From positions 1 to 64,000 of the forward strand of contig QZKV01000163.1 in NCBI GenBank assembly GCA_003599575.1: DNA of 64,000 nt, read 5' to 3'. The notes under the pieces are model-generated. The model was not told where the DNA came from, did no database searches, and was given only the letters and a program-made list of their open reading frames with translations. The DNA is from Desulfobacteraceae bacterium. Its GTDB lineage: Bacteria; Desulfobacterota; Desulfobacteria; Desulfobacterales; Desulfosarcinaceae. A program made the translations under genes and the position numbers. Of this stretch, positions 43,185 to 52,667 are shown piece after piece. Positions within the stretch are counted from its first letter, which is position 1. Each line of letters starts with the position of its first letter.

Positions 43185-43511
43185 ATGCCACGCACCATTA
43201 TAGACGCCATTAAAAACGATAAATTATACGAACTTAGTTTTGCGTTGAAAAAGTACGATGACGAAGTGATAGATTTGGACGGGGCAACCTTAAAACTGAA
43301 AGTCCAGGCGCCCGGATCGACTGTTCTCAAATTCGAAGGCATTATGAGCATAGTAGACGCTGACGCCGGCACCTGTAAATATTTGGTTGCGGACGGCAAT
43401 TTTGATGAGGCCGGAAATTACCACGCCGAAATCGAGGTGACATATTCGACGGGGCAAGTGATCACTTTCAGCGATATAATTATTAAGGTCAAATCAGACC
43501 TGCCAAAATAA
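43185..43511 (+). CDS. BppU-like N-terminal domain protein
   Basis: A 108-residue beta-rich protein (LSFALKKYDDEVIDLDGA ... GNYHAEIEVTYSTGQ) resembling the immunoglobulin-like BppU N-terminal domain of baseplate proteins. Coupled closely to the portal gene. Confidence 0.6.
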   Translation: MPRTIIDAIKNDKLYELSFALKKYDDEVIDLDGATLKLKVQAPGSTVLKFEGIMSIVDADAGTCKYLVADGNFDEAGNYHAEIEVTYSTGQVITFSDIIIKVKSDLPK

Positions 43512-45563
43512 ATGGGATTATTTGACATATTCAAATTCAGAAAAAAAGAAGCCGTACCAATGACCGCCATTATCGGCAACGGCCTCATGAGTTCGCTCAT
43601 TACAAGAAATGACGGCCTAAGCCTTTATTCCAGTTGGGTGTATGGCTGTATCGACAGACGCGCCAAGGGAATAGCGAACGTTGAATTCAAATTATACAAA
43701 CTGAAAAGGGATGGAGAAGTAGAAGAAATTTTAGAACATGAGATTCTGGACCTGCTTTTAAAAGTCAATCCAAGCATGACCAAGTTCGACTTCATGCAGA
43801 TGTCGGTCATCTTCCTGGACATTTTCGGCATGGCTCCTTGGTATCTGGAAAACGGTAAAAAAAATAACCAGCCGACTGGCATTTATCTTTTAAGGCCCGA
43901 ATACCTGACCGCCAAAAAGGACAAGATCGGCAATACCCTCGGCTATGAATACAATATCGGCGCAAAAAAGTATGAGTTCGAGCCGGAAGAGATCATTGAG
44001 CTGAAAAACTATAATCCGCAGCAGCCGGACAAGGGCTTGGGGATAATCGAAGCCGTAAGAATGGCGGCCACCCATAACGATTATATCAAACAGCACAATA
44101 CCGGGCTATTGAAAAACGGGGCCAGGCCGGCCGGTACGCTCACCACGGAAGACAAGATCGATAAGGAAACGCACAAGCGTCTTAAAAAACAGTTCAAGGA
44201 GCAGTATCAAGGCTATGAAAACGCTTATAAAATGCTCATTTTAGAAGCCGGATTAAAGTTTGAAGCCATTTCCCTGCCCCCTAAAGACCTTGATTTCATC
44301 GAATCCACCAAGATGAACCGGGATGAGATATTCAGTTTATTCGGCGTCAATAAGCCGATTATGGGCATTTTTGACGATATTAACCGCGCCAGCGCCTATA
44401 CGGCAGAATACCTGTTCGCCAGGCAGACCTTGGAACCGATGGCCACCAAGTACGTGGAGCAACTGAATGAATTTTTGGTACCTCGTTATGGCGATGATCT
44501 CTGGTTGAGTTTTGAACCGTTGGCGAAGAATGACGCGGACGCGGAAGTAAAGCGCCGGGAAGCGGCCTGGAACAAATGGATGACAACGAATGAATGCCGG
44601 GCTGAAATTGGACTGGAACCGGTCAAGGGCGGCGACATGATCTATATGGGCATGTCTAATATGCCGATGATCGGCGGTGAACAAGGCCAGAAAAACCTGC
44701 CCGTTTTAGAAGGAAAAAGCGCCGATATCGCCAAGGTTGACCTCAAAACCCAGCGAGCAATAAAAAAACGCATTCTGAACCGCAGCGTCAGGCTAAAAAG
44801 GATGATCCGTGGAGCGAGCGAAAAAGCCGCCCAGGAGGTAATAGGCCGGAAGAAAGTCCTTTTGAAGATCGTACCGGAGAAAAAAGAATTGTCGCAAGAC
44901 CAGATAGACGCCTTCTATAAGCTCAGAATGGCCGATGAGGGCACTTTGGAAGGAAAATGGGAAAAGACCTTCATAAACCACTTTGAAGCGCAGAAAGGCC
45001 GGTTTTTGGGCAAAATTGAGGGCAAGAAGTCAGCGGTTGAGGATTACGATATCGATGTAGAGGAAGAACTGAAAACCACCATCGATATTATAAACCCCCT
45101 GATGTACGAAACCGTCATGAAAGGCACCCAGCACGCGAGCGAACTTATTGGGGAATCCGCCATTTTAGATATGGATTTTATCAAGGATTGGCTTGACGGA
45201 GTGGCCGAAAAGACCGGTGAGAGCATAACCAATACCACCATCGAAGCCTTTGAAGAAGCGGTTAAGGAAAGCGTCGCGGCAGGCGAGAGCATAAATGAAC
45301 TGAAAAACAGGGTTGAAGATATTTTCGAATTCGCCAAAGGCACCCGCGCCACCATGATCGCCCGGACCGAAACCGCCCGGGGCGTTACCGAGGCGCACCG
45401 CAAAATGTATGAATACTATGGTTTTACCGATGTGAAATGGCTGCTTAGTCCGGGCGCCTGCGAGGACTGTATTAAAAAAGCATACCTCAAATGGACAGTC
45501 AAAAATATCGAAGGACAGATACCGGTACACCCGAACTGCAAATGCGATCACACGCCTATTTAA
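43512..45563 (+). CDS. portal protein fused to MuF-like head protein
   Basis: A 683-residue fusion. Residues 1 to ~410 are an HK97-type portal (LYSSWVYGCIDRRAKGIANV; GVNKPIMGIFDDINRASAY). The C-terminal ~250 residues end in a Mu gpF-like head morphogenesis domain (MIARTETARGVTEAHRKM, GACEDC, PVHPNCKCDH). In most phages these are separate genes, so one polypeptide per portal subunit would also deliver the minor head domain. It begins immediately after the previous stop. Confidence 0.88.
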   Translation: MGLFDIFKFRKKEAVPMTAIIGNGLMSSLITRNDGLSLYSSWVYGCIDRRAKGIANVEFKLYKLKRDGEVEEILEHEILDLLLKVNPSMTKFDFMQMSVIFLDIFGMAPWYLENGKKNNQPTGIYLLRPEYLTAKKDKIGNTLGYEYNIGAKKYEFEPEEIIELKNYNPQQPDKGLGIIEAVRMAATHNDYIKQHNTGLLKNGARPAGTLTTEDKIDKETHKRLKKQFKEQYQGYENAYKMLILEAGLKFEAISLPPKDLDFIESTKMNRDEIFSLFGVNKPIMGIFDDINRASAYTAEYLFARQTLEPMATKYVEQLNEFLVPRYGDDLWLSFEPLAKNDADAEVKRREAAWNKWMTTNECRAEIGLEPVKGGDMIYMGMSNMPMIGGEQGQKNLPVLEGKSADIAKVDLKTQRAIKKRILNRSVRLKRMIRGASEKAAQEVIGRKKVLLKIVPEKKELSQDQIDAFYKLRMADEGTLEGKWEKTFINHFEAQKGRFLGKIEGKKSAVEDYDIDVEEELKTTIDIINPLMYETVMKGTQHASELIGESAILDMDFIKDWLDGVAEKTGESITNTTIEAFEEAVKESVAAGESINELKNRVEDIFEFAKGTRATMIARTETARGVTEAHRKMYEYYGFTDVKWLLSPGACEDCIKKAYLKWTVKNIEGQIPVHPNCKCDHTPI

Positions 45564-45578
45564 TAATTTTAAAAATAT

Positions 45579-46352
45579 ATGTCAAAAATCATACGAGTAT
45601 TAGCAAAAACTCAAATAAAGCTCCTGGAGACCAAGGACGAAAAGGGCAACACCAAAGATAAGGGAGTTATCGAGGCTTATGTTTCCATTTTTGATAATGT
45701 TGACCTTGGCGGCGACAAGATCATCAAAGGCGCATTCGCAGACAGCCTCAAGAAGAAGTTTCCGGTCGGGTGTTGGATGCACAATTGGGATGAGCCGATC
45801 GCCAAAACTCTGGAAGCCCGGGAGGATAAGCGCGGATTGTATATCAAAGGCAAGCTGATCCTGGGAGTTCAAAAGGGCAAAGAGGCCTATGAGCTTTTGA
45901 AAGAAGGCGTGATCGATGAATTCAGTATCGGATACCGCGTGTTGGAGGATGAATGGGAAGAGGACGGCACCAGGCTTTTAAAAAAGCTGCGCCTTTACGA
46001 ATGGTCGCCGGTGCTTGTTGGTATGAACCCGGACACTGAATTGTTGAATGTAAAAGAAGAGAACCAAAAAGCAAAGCAACCGGCCAAAAAACAGGAACAA
46101 AAAATTAATTATATTGACGCTGACCCGAAGAAAATGCGGGTGAAAATCTACTATTCGGACGGCACGGTCAAGCGTTATGAGCGTAAAAGATTAAGTTTTA
46201 AATATAAAACTCATCTCAAAGCCCTGGCAGTCAAAGAGCCGCAAAAGGGGCCAAAGGTCGAAGGCAATCAAGCCACACTCATCAAGCTTGTGAAACAAGC
46301 TAACAGGGCCACTTCAACGGTCCTGCGAATAGTTAAGGAAAATAATAAATAA
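45579..46352 (+). CDS. HK97-type prohead protease
   Basis: A 257-residue protein with the S78/U35 protease pattern: VIEAYVSIFDNVDLGGDKI, WMHNWDEPI (His) and GVIDEFSIGYRV (Ser). The C-terminal ~70 residues are Lys-rich and may be a scaffold segment. It precedes the major capsid gene by 15 bp. Confidence 0.87.
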   Translation: MSKIIRVLAKTQIKLLETKDEKGNTKDKGVIEAYVSIFDNVDLGGDKIIKGAFADSLKKKFPVGCWMHNWDEPIAKTLEAREDKRGLYIKGKLILGVQKGKEAYELLKEGVIDEFSIGYRVLEDEWEEDGTRLLKKLRLYEWSPVLVGMNPDTELLNVKEENQKAKQPAKKQEQKINYIDADPKKMRVKIYYSDGTVKRYERKRLSFKYKTHLKALAVKEPQKGPKVEGNQATLIKLVKQANRATSTVLRIVKENNK

Positions 46353-46361
46353 TGCTATAAT
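46353..46361 (+). promoter_or_regulatory. leaderless-type promoter of the capsid gene
   Basis: TGCTATAAT followed by only six bases before the capsid ATG, so transcription should begin at or next to the start codon. No ribosome site is present. Confidence 0.6.
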
Positions 46362-46367
46362 AAAAAT

Positions 46368-47456
46368 ATGCCAGAACCGAAAGGAAAAACCGAGGTAATG
46401 GAGATTACCGAGGAAAAATTAGAGGGGATGATGAAGGACAGTGCCCAAAAGGCATTGGAGGCCGTTATCCCTGAACTCAAAAACGAGCTCAAAAACGAGC
46501 TCAAGGAAAAAATCCAAATAGAAACAGACGAGGTCAAAAAAGAAGAATCCATCCAGGAAGTGAAGGATTTCTTAATCGCCCTTGAAAAAGGCGATAAAAG
46601 TTTCCTGGAAAAATTCGAGGCGAAGGCGGTTGATTCTACTTCCAGTTCCTTCGGCTACACCATCCCAACGGAGTTAGCCAGCCGCATTTTAGAGGAGAAG
46701 GATAAAATCCCGAAAATGCGCAAAAATGCGTTTGTGTTCCAGCACGCCGGGCCGTTCCAACTGCCCAAAGAGGGAACCGGTGTCACTTCCTACTGGGTTG
46801 GGGAAAATACGCTGATCACCGCAAGCGAACCGACCATCGACAAGGAAGACCTGGCAGATTATTACCTTGCCACCAGGGTATTAATGCCGCGCCAGCTGCT
46901 CCGGACTTCGGCTTACAATGTAACCGAGTTCATCGCGCGTCTTTGTTCCCGGTCCCTGATCGGCACAGAGGAAACCGCGTTCACGGCCGGCGACGGTTCA
47001 AGCAAGCCTTTGGGCCTGCGCCAGACTGTCGGTATTACGGATGTACCCCAGGTCGGAACCGATTTGGCCTACGATGATCTGATCAACCTGATCTACAGTA
47101 TCGCGGAACAGTACCGGGATAACTGTATCTTCATTTTGTCAACCGCAGCTATCAAGCTCTTGATGAAATTGAAGGACAACAACGGCCTGCCGATCTTCGA
47201 TCCTTCGAATAAGAGGCTCATGGGCTATCCTTATTTCGAGAGCGTCGATATCCCTTCCAATCTGGGAGTCGGTACGGACGAAACCGAGATCCACTTCTTC
47301 GATCCGTTCTATTATTGGATCAAGGACAGTGAGAACATGTTCATGGAGGTTGATAAGATTATCAGCTACCTGCAAACCGAACTGGTTATCGCAGAAGCCA
47401 CTGATGGCGCTTATATCCTTCCTGAAGCAGCCGCTAAACTGTCAGCCGTAAAATAG
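46368..47456 (+). CDS. HK97-fold major capsid protein
   Basis: A 362-residue protein. The N-terminal ~85 residues are a charged delta-domain-like scaffold with direct KNELKNELKE repetition. The capsid body follows (SSSFGYTIPTELASRI, ISAL-like NLIYSIAEQYRDN, MGYPYFES). The protease gene upstream probably removes the scaffold. It has its own leaderless-type promoter and a terminator downstream, consistent with a separate abundant transcript. Confidence 0.88.
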   Translation: MPEPKGKTEVMEITEEKLEGMMKDSAQKALEAVIPELKNELKNELKEKIQIETDEVKKEESIQEVKDFLIALEKGDKSFLEKFEAKAVDSTSSSFGYTIPTELASRILEEKDKIPKMRKNAFVFQHAGPFQLPKEGTGVTSYWVGENTLITASEPTIDKEDLADYYLATRVLMPRQLLRTSAYNVTEFIARLCSRSLIGTEETAFTAGDGSSKPLGLRQTVGITDVPQVGTDLAYDDLINLIYSIAEQYRDNCIFILSTAAIKLLMKLKDNNGLPIFDPSNKRLMGYPYFESVDIPSNLGVGTDETEIHFFDPFYYWIKDSENMFMEVDKIISYLQTELVIAEATDGAYILPEAAAKLSAVK

Positions 47457-47469
47457 TCACATATTCTTG

Positions 47470-47489
47470 GCCCCTTTTTATTAAGGGGC
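47470..47489 (+). terminator. terminator after major capsid gene
   Basis: GCCCCTT/AAGGGGC with a 6-base T/A loop, 13 bases past the capsid stop. No long U-run, so termination is probably partial. Confidence 0.6.
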
Positions 47490-47527
47490 TAAGGGTGTAG
47501 CGATTACTAATTAATAAATCAAATCGT

Positions 47528-47749
47528 ATGTCAAAAGATTTTGATGACAGAAACAAAGTCACCTACAAGGCCAACGGAAAGAAGTCCTTGGTAAAATTCA
47601 AAAAAGCCAAAACTCCTTATGCGGTCGGCGATGTGGCTAAAATCGATCAGCCATTAGCCGAGATCTATGCCGAACAAGGAATTATTACGGTAATGGAAAA
47701 AGATTTCAAACCGAAAAAAGAGAAAGAAGAAAACGACGGCAAGAAATAA
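47528..47749 (+). CDS. small head-associated protein
   Basis: A 73-residue protein, mostly charged, with a DVAKIDQPLAEIYAEQGI segment reminiscent of small head-fibre or decoration proteins. Position after the capsid gene supports this. Confidence 0.6.
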   Translation: MSKDFDDRNKVTYKANGKKSLVKFKKAKTPYAVGDVAKIDQPLAEIYAEQGIITVMEKDFKPKKEKEENDGKK

Positions 47750-47763
47750 TTGATTCCAGATAC

Positions 47764-47783
47764 TTCCGGGAGTTTTCCCGGAA
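47764..47783 (+). terminator. 8-bp hairpin in capsid-connector gap
   Basis: TTCCGGGA-GTTT-TCCCGGAA, 14 bases after the stop. No U-run; perhaps mRNA processing or stability. Confidence 0.4.
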
Positions 47784-47805
47784 TGATTTGTAATCAATTC
47801 GCAAT

Positions 47806-48354
47806 ATGATCACTAAAGAGGATTTCAAAAGCCACCGCATCATAAACACCAATGACGATGACGAGATTATCGACATTCTTATTGACGCTGTAGAAGAGTT
47901 CATCAAAAGCTATGTTGGCCGGGTCATAGAAAAAGAAACCATCACGGAATACTTTGACGGCGACGATCTGGCCGACACCATTTTTCTTGCCAATTACCCG
48001 GTCGTTGCGCTGACTTCCCTGCAATACAACCGAGGCACTTATTCAGATCCGGACTGGCAGGATATCAATGCCGATTATTATCAATTAGACGATGATATCG
48101 GTGAAATATTGATTGATGTCATGTATTCCGGCCGGCGCAATATCAAGGCCGTTTACGAGGCCGGCTATGTCGAAGACGATATTCCTAAAAGCCTGAAAGC
48201 CGCCGCGCTAAAACTGGTCACCAAATTATATGACAAGCGGTCAAGCGAAGGATTCAGTATCGAAGAGGTGGCCGGTGCCAGGATCGAATGGGGGAAATTC
48301 CTGTCCGATGACGTTAAGGCCTTACTGGCGGCCAATATCAAACCAAAATTATGA
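47806..48354 (+). CDS. head-tail connector (gp6-like)
   Basis: A 182-residue protein opening MITKEDFKSHRIINTNDDDEI, the usual helical start of gp6/gp15-type adaptors, then LANYPVVALTSLQYN and VTKLYDKRSSEGFSIE. It joins portal to tail. Overlaps the next gene by 4 bp. Confidence 0.82.
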   Translation: MITKEDFKSHRIINTNDDDEIIDILIDAVEEFIKSYVGRVIEKETITEYFDGDDLADTIFLANYPVVALTSLQYNRGTYSDPDWQDINADYYQLDDDIGEILIDVMYSGRRNIKAVYEAGYVEDDIPKSLKAAALKLVTKLYDKRSSEGFSIEEVAGARIEWGKFLSDDVKALLAANIKPKL

Positions 48355-48653
48355 GGGTGTTTTTTAGAAATACAATCGATGTTTACCGCCTGGCCAGTGC
48401 CGACAACAAGGAAAGTTACGGTATAAGCGGCCAAATCAAAGCCTATATCGCCCCATTGAGCGCGGAAGACACCATGCTGACCGAGGGAAATCCGGCTGAG
48501 TCTTTCAAGCTGATAACGACAGCGGACGCGGATATCAAGAAAACCGACAGAATCACCCATAATGACGAGAATTACACAGTCAGCGGAATCAAGACATACG
48601 GTTTTGGCGCCTTGGCCCGGAAAGAAGCGATCTTGACCAAATTCAACAGTTAA
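48351..48653 (+). CDS. head closure/stopper protein
   Basis: A 100-residue beta-rich protein in the position of phage head-closure proteins (after the connector, before the gp10-like gene), with DIKKTDRITHNDENYTV. Assigned mainly by size and order. Confidence 0.7.
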   Translation: MRVFFRNTIDVYRLASADNKESYGISGQIKAYIAPLSAEDTMLTEGNPAESFKLITTADADIKKTDRITHNDENYTVSGIKTYGFGALARKEAILTKFNS

Positions 48654-48654
48654 T

Positions 48655-49104
48655 ATGGCTTATGAGCTTAAAATCAACAACCTGGCAGAATTGCAAGCGG
48701 CGTTTAAAAAATCACCGAAAATAATCGGCAAGGAACTGGAAACGGCCACAAAAAACGCCGGTAAGCTCATCCTAAAAACCGAAAAGGAAGAAGTGCCTGT
48801 CAGGACCGCCACCTTGAAAAGAAGCATTACCATGGATTACCGGCCGATCAGCGTAGCCATATATCCCACCGTAAAATATGCCCTGCCGGTCCATGAAGGA
48901 TCGAAACCGCACACTATAACCCCAGTCCGGAAAAAAGTCCTGGCGTTCAAAATAGGCGGTAAAAAAGTATTCGCTCGCCGCGTCAATCATCCGGGCAATA
49001 AACCTAACAAATTCGTAGACAGAACCGTAAGCAAGACGGATCGCGGCGTAAACAACCTTTTCGACAAAGCGCTGGACGCAGTAATTAAATTTTTAGCCAA
49101 ATAA
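48655..49104 (+). CDS. HK97 gp10-like tail completion protein
   Basis: A 149-residue protein. The gp10 pattern is clear: EVPVRTATLKRSITMDY, VKYALPVHEGSKPH and a C-terminal amphipathic helix. Involved in head-tail joining. Confidence 0.82.
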   Translation: MAYELKINNLAELQAAFKKSPKIIGKELETATKNAGKLILKTEKEEVPVRTATLKRSITMDYRPISVAIYPTVKYALPVHEGSKPHTITPVRKKVLAFKIGGKKVFARRVNHPGNKPNKFVDRTVSKTDRGVNNLFDKALDAVIKFLAK

Positions 49105-49515
49105 ATGTATTCAAGCATCAAAACAGGCATTAAAACCCACCTGGAAGCCATTGACGGCATTAAGAAAGTATATGGCTACGAGAAAGGCGAATTGGACGGC
49201 TACCCCTCCGCTGTCGTGATTTTGGACGCGATAGAGACCGAACTGGAAACAACCGCAGAAGATACGAGGAAATACAGCTTTAAAATCAAAATATATCAGG
49301 AGCTCGACAAGGACGGCATCGGCGCCGAGGAGGCAGAATCACGCGTTGAAGCTCTCCTGGACACGATTTTGGGGAAATTTGAGGATGATTATACGCTTGG
49401 CGGTCTTTGCTATAATTCGAATATCAAAGGCATTGCCGGTTGGGCGGACAGGGGGAACAAAGAGAGGGTGCTTGAATTCACCTTGGAGTGTTTCGCGATT
49501 TATTCACTTACATAA
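49105..49515 (+). CDS. tail terminator-like protein
   Basis: A 136-residue protein in the tail-terminator slot. It has the alpha/beta layout (GYPSAVVILDAIETELETTAE, KIYQELDKDG, VEALLDTIL). Adjoins the gp10-like gene directly. Confidence 0.7.
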   Translation: MYSSIKTGIKTHLEAIDGIKKVYGYEKGELDGYPSAVVILDAIETELETTAEDTRKYSFKIKIYQELDKDGIGAEEAESRVEALLDTILGKFEDDYTLGGLCYNSNIKGIAGWADRGNKERVLEFTLECFAIYSLT

Positions 49516-49519
49516 ATAT

Positions 49520-49678
49520 ATGCCAAAAATACAAAATAAGGCCGTCCAGATGGGCGATGAAATCAAAACCAGAGAAGAAAAATACTTCTTTCCGGACGTG
49601 AACGGCAAGCAGATCACGGTGAAAGCCAATTCGCTAAAGGAGGCCGAAGAAAAAGCTAAAGAATTAACTACAAAATAA
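49520..49678 (+). CDS. small protein before tail tube
   Basis: A 52-residue protein, MPKIQNKAVQMGDEIKTREE..., one base before the tail-tube ATG. The ATATATG context matches its neighbours. A possible tail cofactor. Confidence 0.55.
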   Translation: MPKIQNKAVQMGDEIKTREEKYFFPDVNGKQITVKANSLKEAEEKAKELTTK

Positions 49679-49679
49679 T

Positions 49680-50657
49680 ATGAGCAAATTCATCGGGAGA
49701 TTAATCCAAGCCGGTATCGGCAAGGAAACGGAAAGAGGCACCGCAGTCGCGCCGTCTTTCTGGCTTCAAAAAATCAATTGCGACGTAGACGATAAGTTCG
49801 AAGGCGTAGTTGATGAAAATAGCCTGGGCGTTATCGAGGACGCGCAGGATTTCAAAGTAACAAAAAAATGGGCTGAAGGGGAAGTGTCAGGTAAGGTCGG
49901 CGACGCCTCTATCGGTCTGCTGCTTTTAGGGGCTTTGGGGACAGTATCAAGCGATGCCAAAGACGCGCCGAACGCCGCTGTTTACGATCACACATATGCG
50001 GTCCAACAGGACGCACAGCACGATAGCCTGACTTTGGAAGTCAAAAATCCCAACGAACAATTAAAATTCGTCAACGCGGTATTGTCTGCCTTGAGTATAA
50101 AGGCCGAATTAGGCGGTTTTGTCGAATTTGTCGCCAATTTTATGGCTAAATTGGGAACGGCGGCCGCCAACACGCCCGCTTATACCGCCGAAAACAATTT
50201 TCTCGCCAAGGATATATCGGTCAAATTTGCCGACAATCTGGCCGGCCTGGCGGCGGCAAGCGAGGTATCAGTTAAGAATGTCGAACTCAATATCGAAAAA
50301 AATATCGAGAGCGACGATGTGCTTGGGGATGATGAGCCGGAGGACTTCCTCAATAAGCAATTCGCCATCACCGGCAACATTGAACTGCTTTACGACGCTA
50401 CTACTTATAAGGCTTTGGCCTTGGCCGGCACGCAAAAGGCGCTGCGGATCAATATCACTGATACCGGCACCACGATCGGCGATTCCGCCAACCCAGGACT
50501 GGTGATCGATCTGGCCAAGGTTAAGCTGACGGAATGGGCCAAGACCAGCGACCAAAATGAGATCGTCCGGCAAACGCTGTCGTTCAAAGCCTTTTACAGC
50601 TCGACAGATTCGAAAATGCTCGATTGCGTACTTACTAACTTAACCGCAAGCTACTAA
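49680..50657 (+). CDS. major tail (tube) protein
   Basis: A 325-residue protein: IQAGIGKETERGTAVAPSFW at the start and repeated beta-sandwich segments. Placed between tail terminator and tail chaperone, as in siphoviruses. AATATG start, no ribosome site. Confidence 0.8.
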   Translation: MSKFIGRLIQAGIGKETERGTAVAPSFWLQKINCDVDDKFEGVVDENSLGVIEDAQDFKVTKKWAEGEVSGKVGDASIGLLLLGALGTVSSDAKDAPNAAVYDHTYAVQQDAQHDSLTLEVKNPNEQLKFVNAVLSALSIKAELGGFVEFVANFMAKLGTAAANTPAYTAENNFLAKDISVKFADNLAGLAAASEVSVKNVELNIEKNIESDDVLGDDEPEDFLNKQFAITGNIELLYDATTYKALALAGTQKALRINITDTGTTIGDSANPGLVIDLAKVKLTEWAKTSDQNEIVRQTLSFKAFYSSTDSKMLDCVLTNLTASY

Positions 50658-50658
50658 T

Positions 50659-50742
50659 ATGGAATTCAGTAAAACTACAAAAATACTAACAGTAATAATC
50701 AGCGCGGTTGTGACTTTATTTATCATAGCCGCCTCAAATTAA
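50659..50742 (+). CDS. 27-residue membrane peptide
   Basis: A frame encoding a single transmembrane helix (ILTVIISAVVTLFIIAAS), one base after the tail-tube stop and four bases before the chaperone ATG. Packing suggests a real gene. Role unknown. Confidence 0.45.
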   Translation: MEFSKTTKILTVIISAVVTLFIIAASN

Positions 50743-50746
50743 AATT

Positions 50747-51076
50747 ATGCCGATTCTTAAAGACAATAGAAAAATTAAAAAAATCATTCTCCCTAAGTCA
50801 GGGATCACAGTGGAGATAAAGGATGGTCTGTTGGCGGCTGATATGGAGGCAGTATACTGCGAGGAAAACAGAATCAGGGCCACATATTTAATGATCAAGA
50901 ACCTGATGGTCGGCTGGGATGCCGAGGATGAAAAAGGAAACCGGATAGAGATCACCGTGGATAATTTAAGGATGTTGGACATCGAAGATCTTGAAAAGAT
51001 TCAGACCGGCTTGGATGTGGTTCAAGATTTTTTAGCCAAAGCGGCCCGAAAAGGTACGAGTTCGCCAACTTCTTAA
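50747..51076 (+). CDS. tail assembly chaperone, short form (gpG-like)
   Basis: A 109-residue zero-frame product located between tail tube and tape measure, the classic gpG position. It reads MPILKDNRKIKKIILPK... and ends shortly after a CGA-AAA-G run at which a -1 shift gives the long form. Confidence 0.78.
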   Translation: MPILKDNRKIKKIILPKSGITVEIKDGLLAADMEAVYCEENRIRATYLMIKNLMVGWDAEDEKGNRIEITVDNLRMLDIEDLEKIQTGLDVVQDFLAKAARKGTSSPTS

Positions 51077-51231
51077 GAAGCGGCAAACTTACCTTTAGGT
51101 CGCTTAAAGTCTATATCTGCCTGGAGATGAAATGGACCGAGCAAGAATTCTTTAATCAAAAATGGGAGTTTATAAATGATCTGATCTTATTCATTGATGA
51201 ACAAAACAAATGTCGTCATCAAAAGAATTAA
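50747..51231 (+). CDS. tail assembly chaperone, -1 frameshift product (gpGT-like)
   Basis: A -1 slip on AAA at 51050-51052 (read A-AAA-GG) opens a 59-codon extension. It reads RYEFANFLRSGKLTFRSLK and later MKWTEQEFFNQKWEFI, giving about 161 residues. The extension overlaps the tape-measure start by 22 bases. It has no start of its own, which fits the programmed frameshift conserved in long-tailed phages. The P-site codon CGA is not an ideal slip partner, so efficiency is uncertain. Confidence 0.75.
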
Positions 51232-52667
51232 AAATAATAATAAACGGGAAGGATAATACTGGCGCGACTTTCAAAGGATTGACCAATAAATTGGAAGATG
51301 CAAAAAGAGCCAGTAATGCCTTTGCTTTGTCGCTTGCCGGGATTACTGCCTCGGTGGGTCTATTCGGTCTGAAAACTGCTGGCCAACTGGAAACCGCAGA
51401 AATCGGATTAACAACTCTTTTGGGATCTGCGGAAGAGGCTTCAGCGACGATAAAGAGAATTAAAGAGGAGGCAAAAAGAACGCCTTTTGAATTGACTGGA
51501 CTTACAACGGCCGTTCAACTTCTCTCTTCAGTCACTAAAGATGGCGATAAAGCAACAGATATCATACTGGACGTTGGGGAGGGTTTGGCTGCTATGGGCA
51601 AGGGGCAGACTGAACTTGACCGAATCATTGTCAACCTGCAACAAGTTGCTGCCCTGGGAAAGGCACAAACCGTCGACATCAAGCAATTCGCTTATGCGGG
51701 TATTCCAATTTTCGAGATGTTGCAGGAAGAGACTGGATTGGCCGGCGAGGCACTTGGTGATTTCATCGAAGATGGGAATGTGTCTTTTGATGTGTTGGTG
51801 AAAATGTTCGACAAGGCCAACGATGAGGGAGGGAGGTTCTTTAATGCCTACATCAATCAAACAGGAAGCTTAAACCAGTCTTGGAGTAATCTAATTGATA
51901 CGCTTACCATTGCTTCATCTGAATTCGTCAAACAAACCGGTATTTTCGATTTAGCTAAAAAGGCTATTGTTTCCTTGAGTGACAATATCGGCATTTTAAG
52001 CGATAAAACGGTTGCCGTCGTTAATTTTCTAAAAGAGAATCAGACAGTTTTTTACATGGTGGCCGGTGCGATTGCCGGTGCCTTGGCCCCAGCTGTTTGG
52101 GGATTGGTTGCGGCTTTTGCGGCAGGAGCTTTGGCATTGGCCCCCTTTATTCTTGGCGGTGCTTTAATTGCCGGTCTGATAGCCGGTATTTATTCAGTGG
52201 TCACTAATTGGGATGAATCAAAAGAAAGCCTGAAATTTATCTGGGAAACAATAAAAGAAATATTTACGTCTGGAGTCGATTGGGTTAAGGGCCAATTAGA
52301 TAAAATGGTCGGCTGGATACAAGAGGCCATTGAAAGCATAAAAGAATTATTGAGAGCCTTTGACCAGTTATCTCTTAAAAATGTCGGTGATGCCTGGAAG
52401 AATGTAGGCTCGAATTTGAAATGGGCGTTCGGCGGCGGTAAGGCTATCGGCGGTCCGGTAAGCGCCGGCACCAGTTACCTGGTCGGAGAAAAAGGCCCGG
52501 AGCTTTTCACCCCGGGCGCAAGCGGTTTCATTACTCCTAATCATCAGTTGGCCGGAGCCGGCGGAATCAACATTACCATTTCCGGTAATACGCTTTTAGA
52601 TAGCCGAGCAGCGGAGAGGATCGGCGATATGATCATTAAGAAATTGGGATATAGCACAAAATTATGA
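51210..52667 (+). CDS. tape measure protein
   Basis: A 485-residue protein. The tape-measure N-terminal domain is clear (ETAEIGLTTLLGSAEEAS, KRTPFELTGLTTAV, DIKQFAYAGIPIFEML). Hydrophobic helices follow around residues 280-330. It is short for a tape measure; at the usual ~1.5 angstrom per residue the tail would be only about 70 nm. Overlaps the next gene by 4 bp. Confidence 0.85.
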   Translation: MSSSKELKIIINGKDNTGATFKGLTNKLEDAKRASNAFALSLAGITASVGLFGLKTAGQLETAEIGLTTLLGSAEEASATIKRIKEEAKRTPFELTGLTTAVQLLSSVTKDGDKATDIILDVGEGLAAMGKGQTELDRIIVNLQQVAALGKAQTVDIKQFAYAGIPIFEMLQEETGLAGEALGDFIEDGNVSFDVLVKMFDKANDEGGRFFNAYINQTGSLNQSWSNLIDTLTIASSEFVKQTGIFDLAKKAIVSLSDNIGILSDKTVAVVNFLKENQTVFYMVAGAIAGALAPAVWGLVAAFAAGALALAPFILGGALIAGLIAGIYSVVTNWDESKESLKFIWETIKEIFTSGVDWVKGQLDKMVGWIQEAIESIKELLRAFDQLSLKNVGDAWKNVGSNLKWAFGGGKAIGGPVSAGTSYLVGEKGPELFTPGASGFITPNHQLAGAGGINITISGNTLLDSRAAERIGDMIIKKLGYSTKL

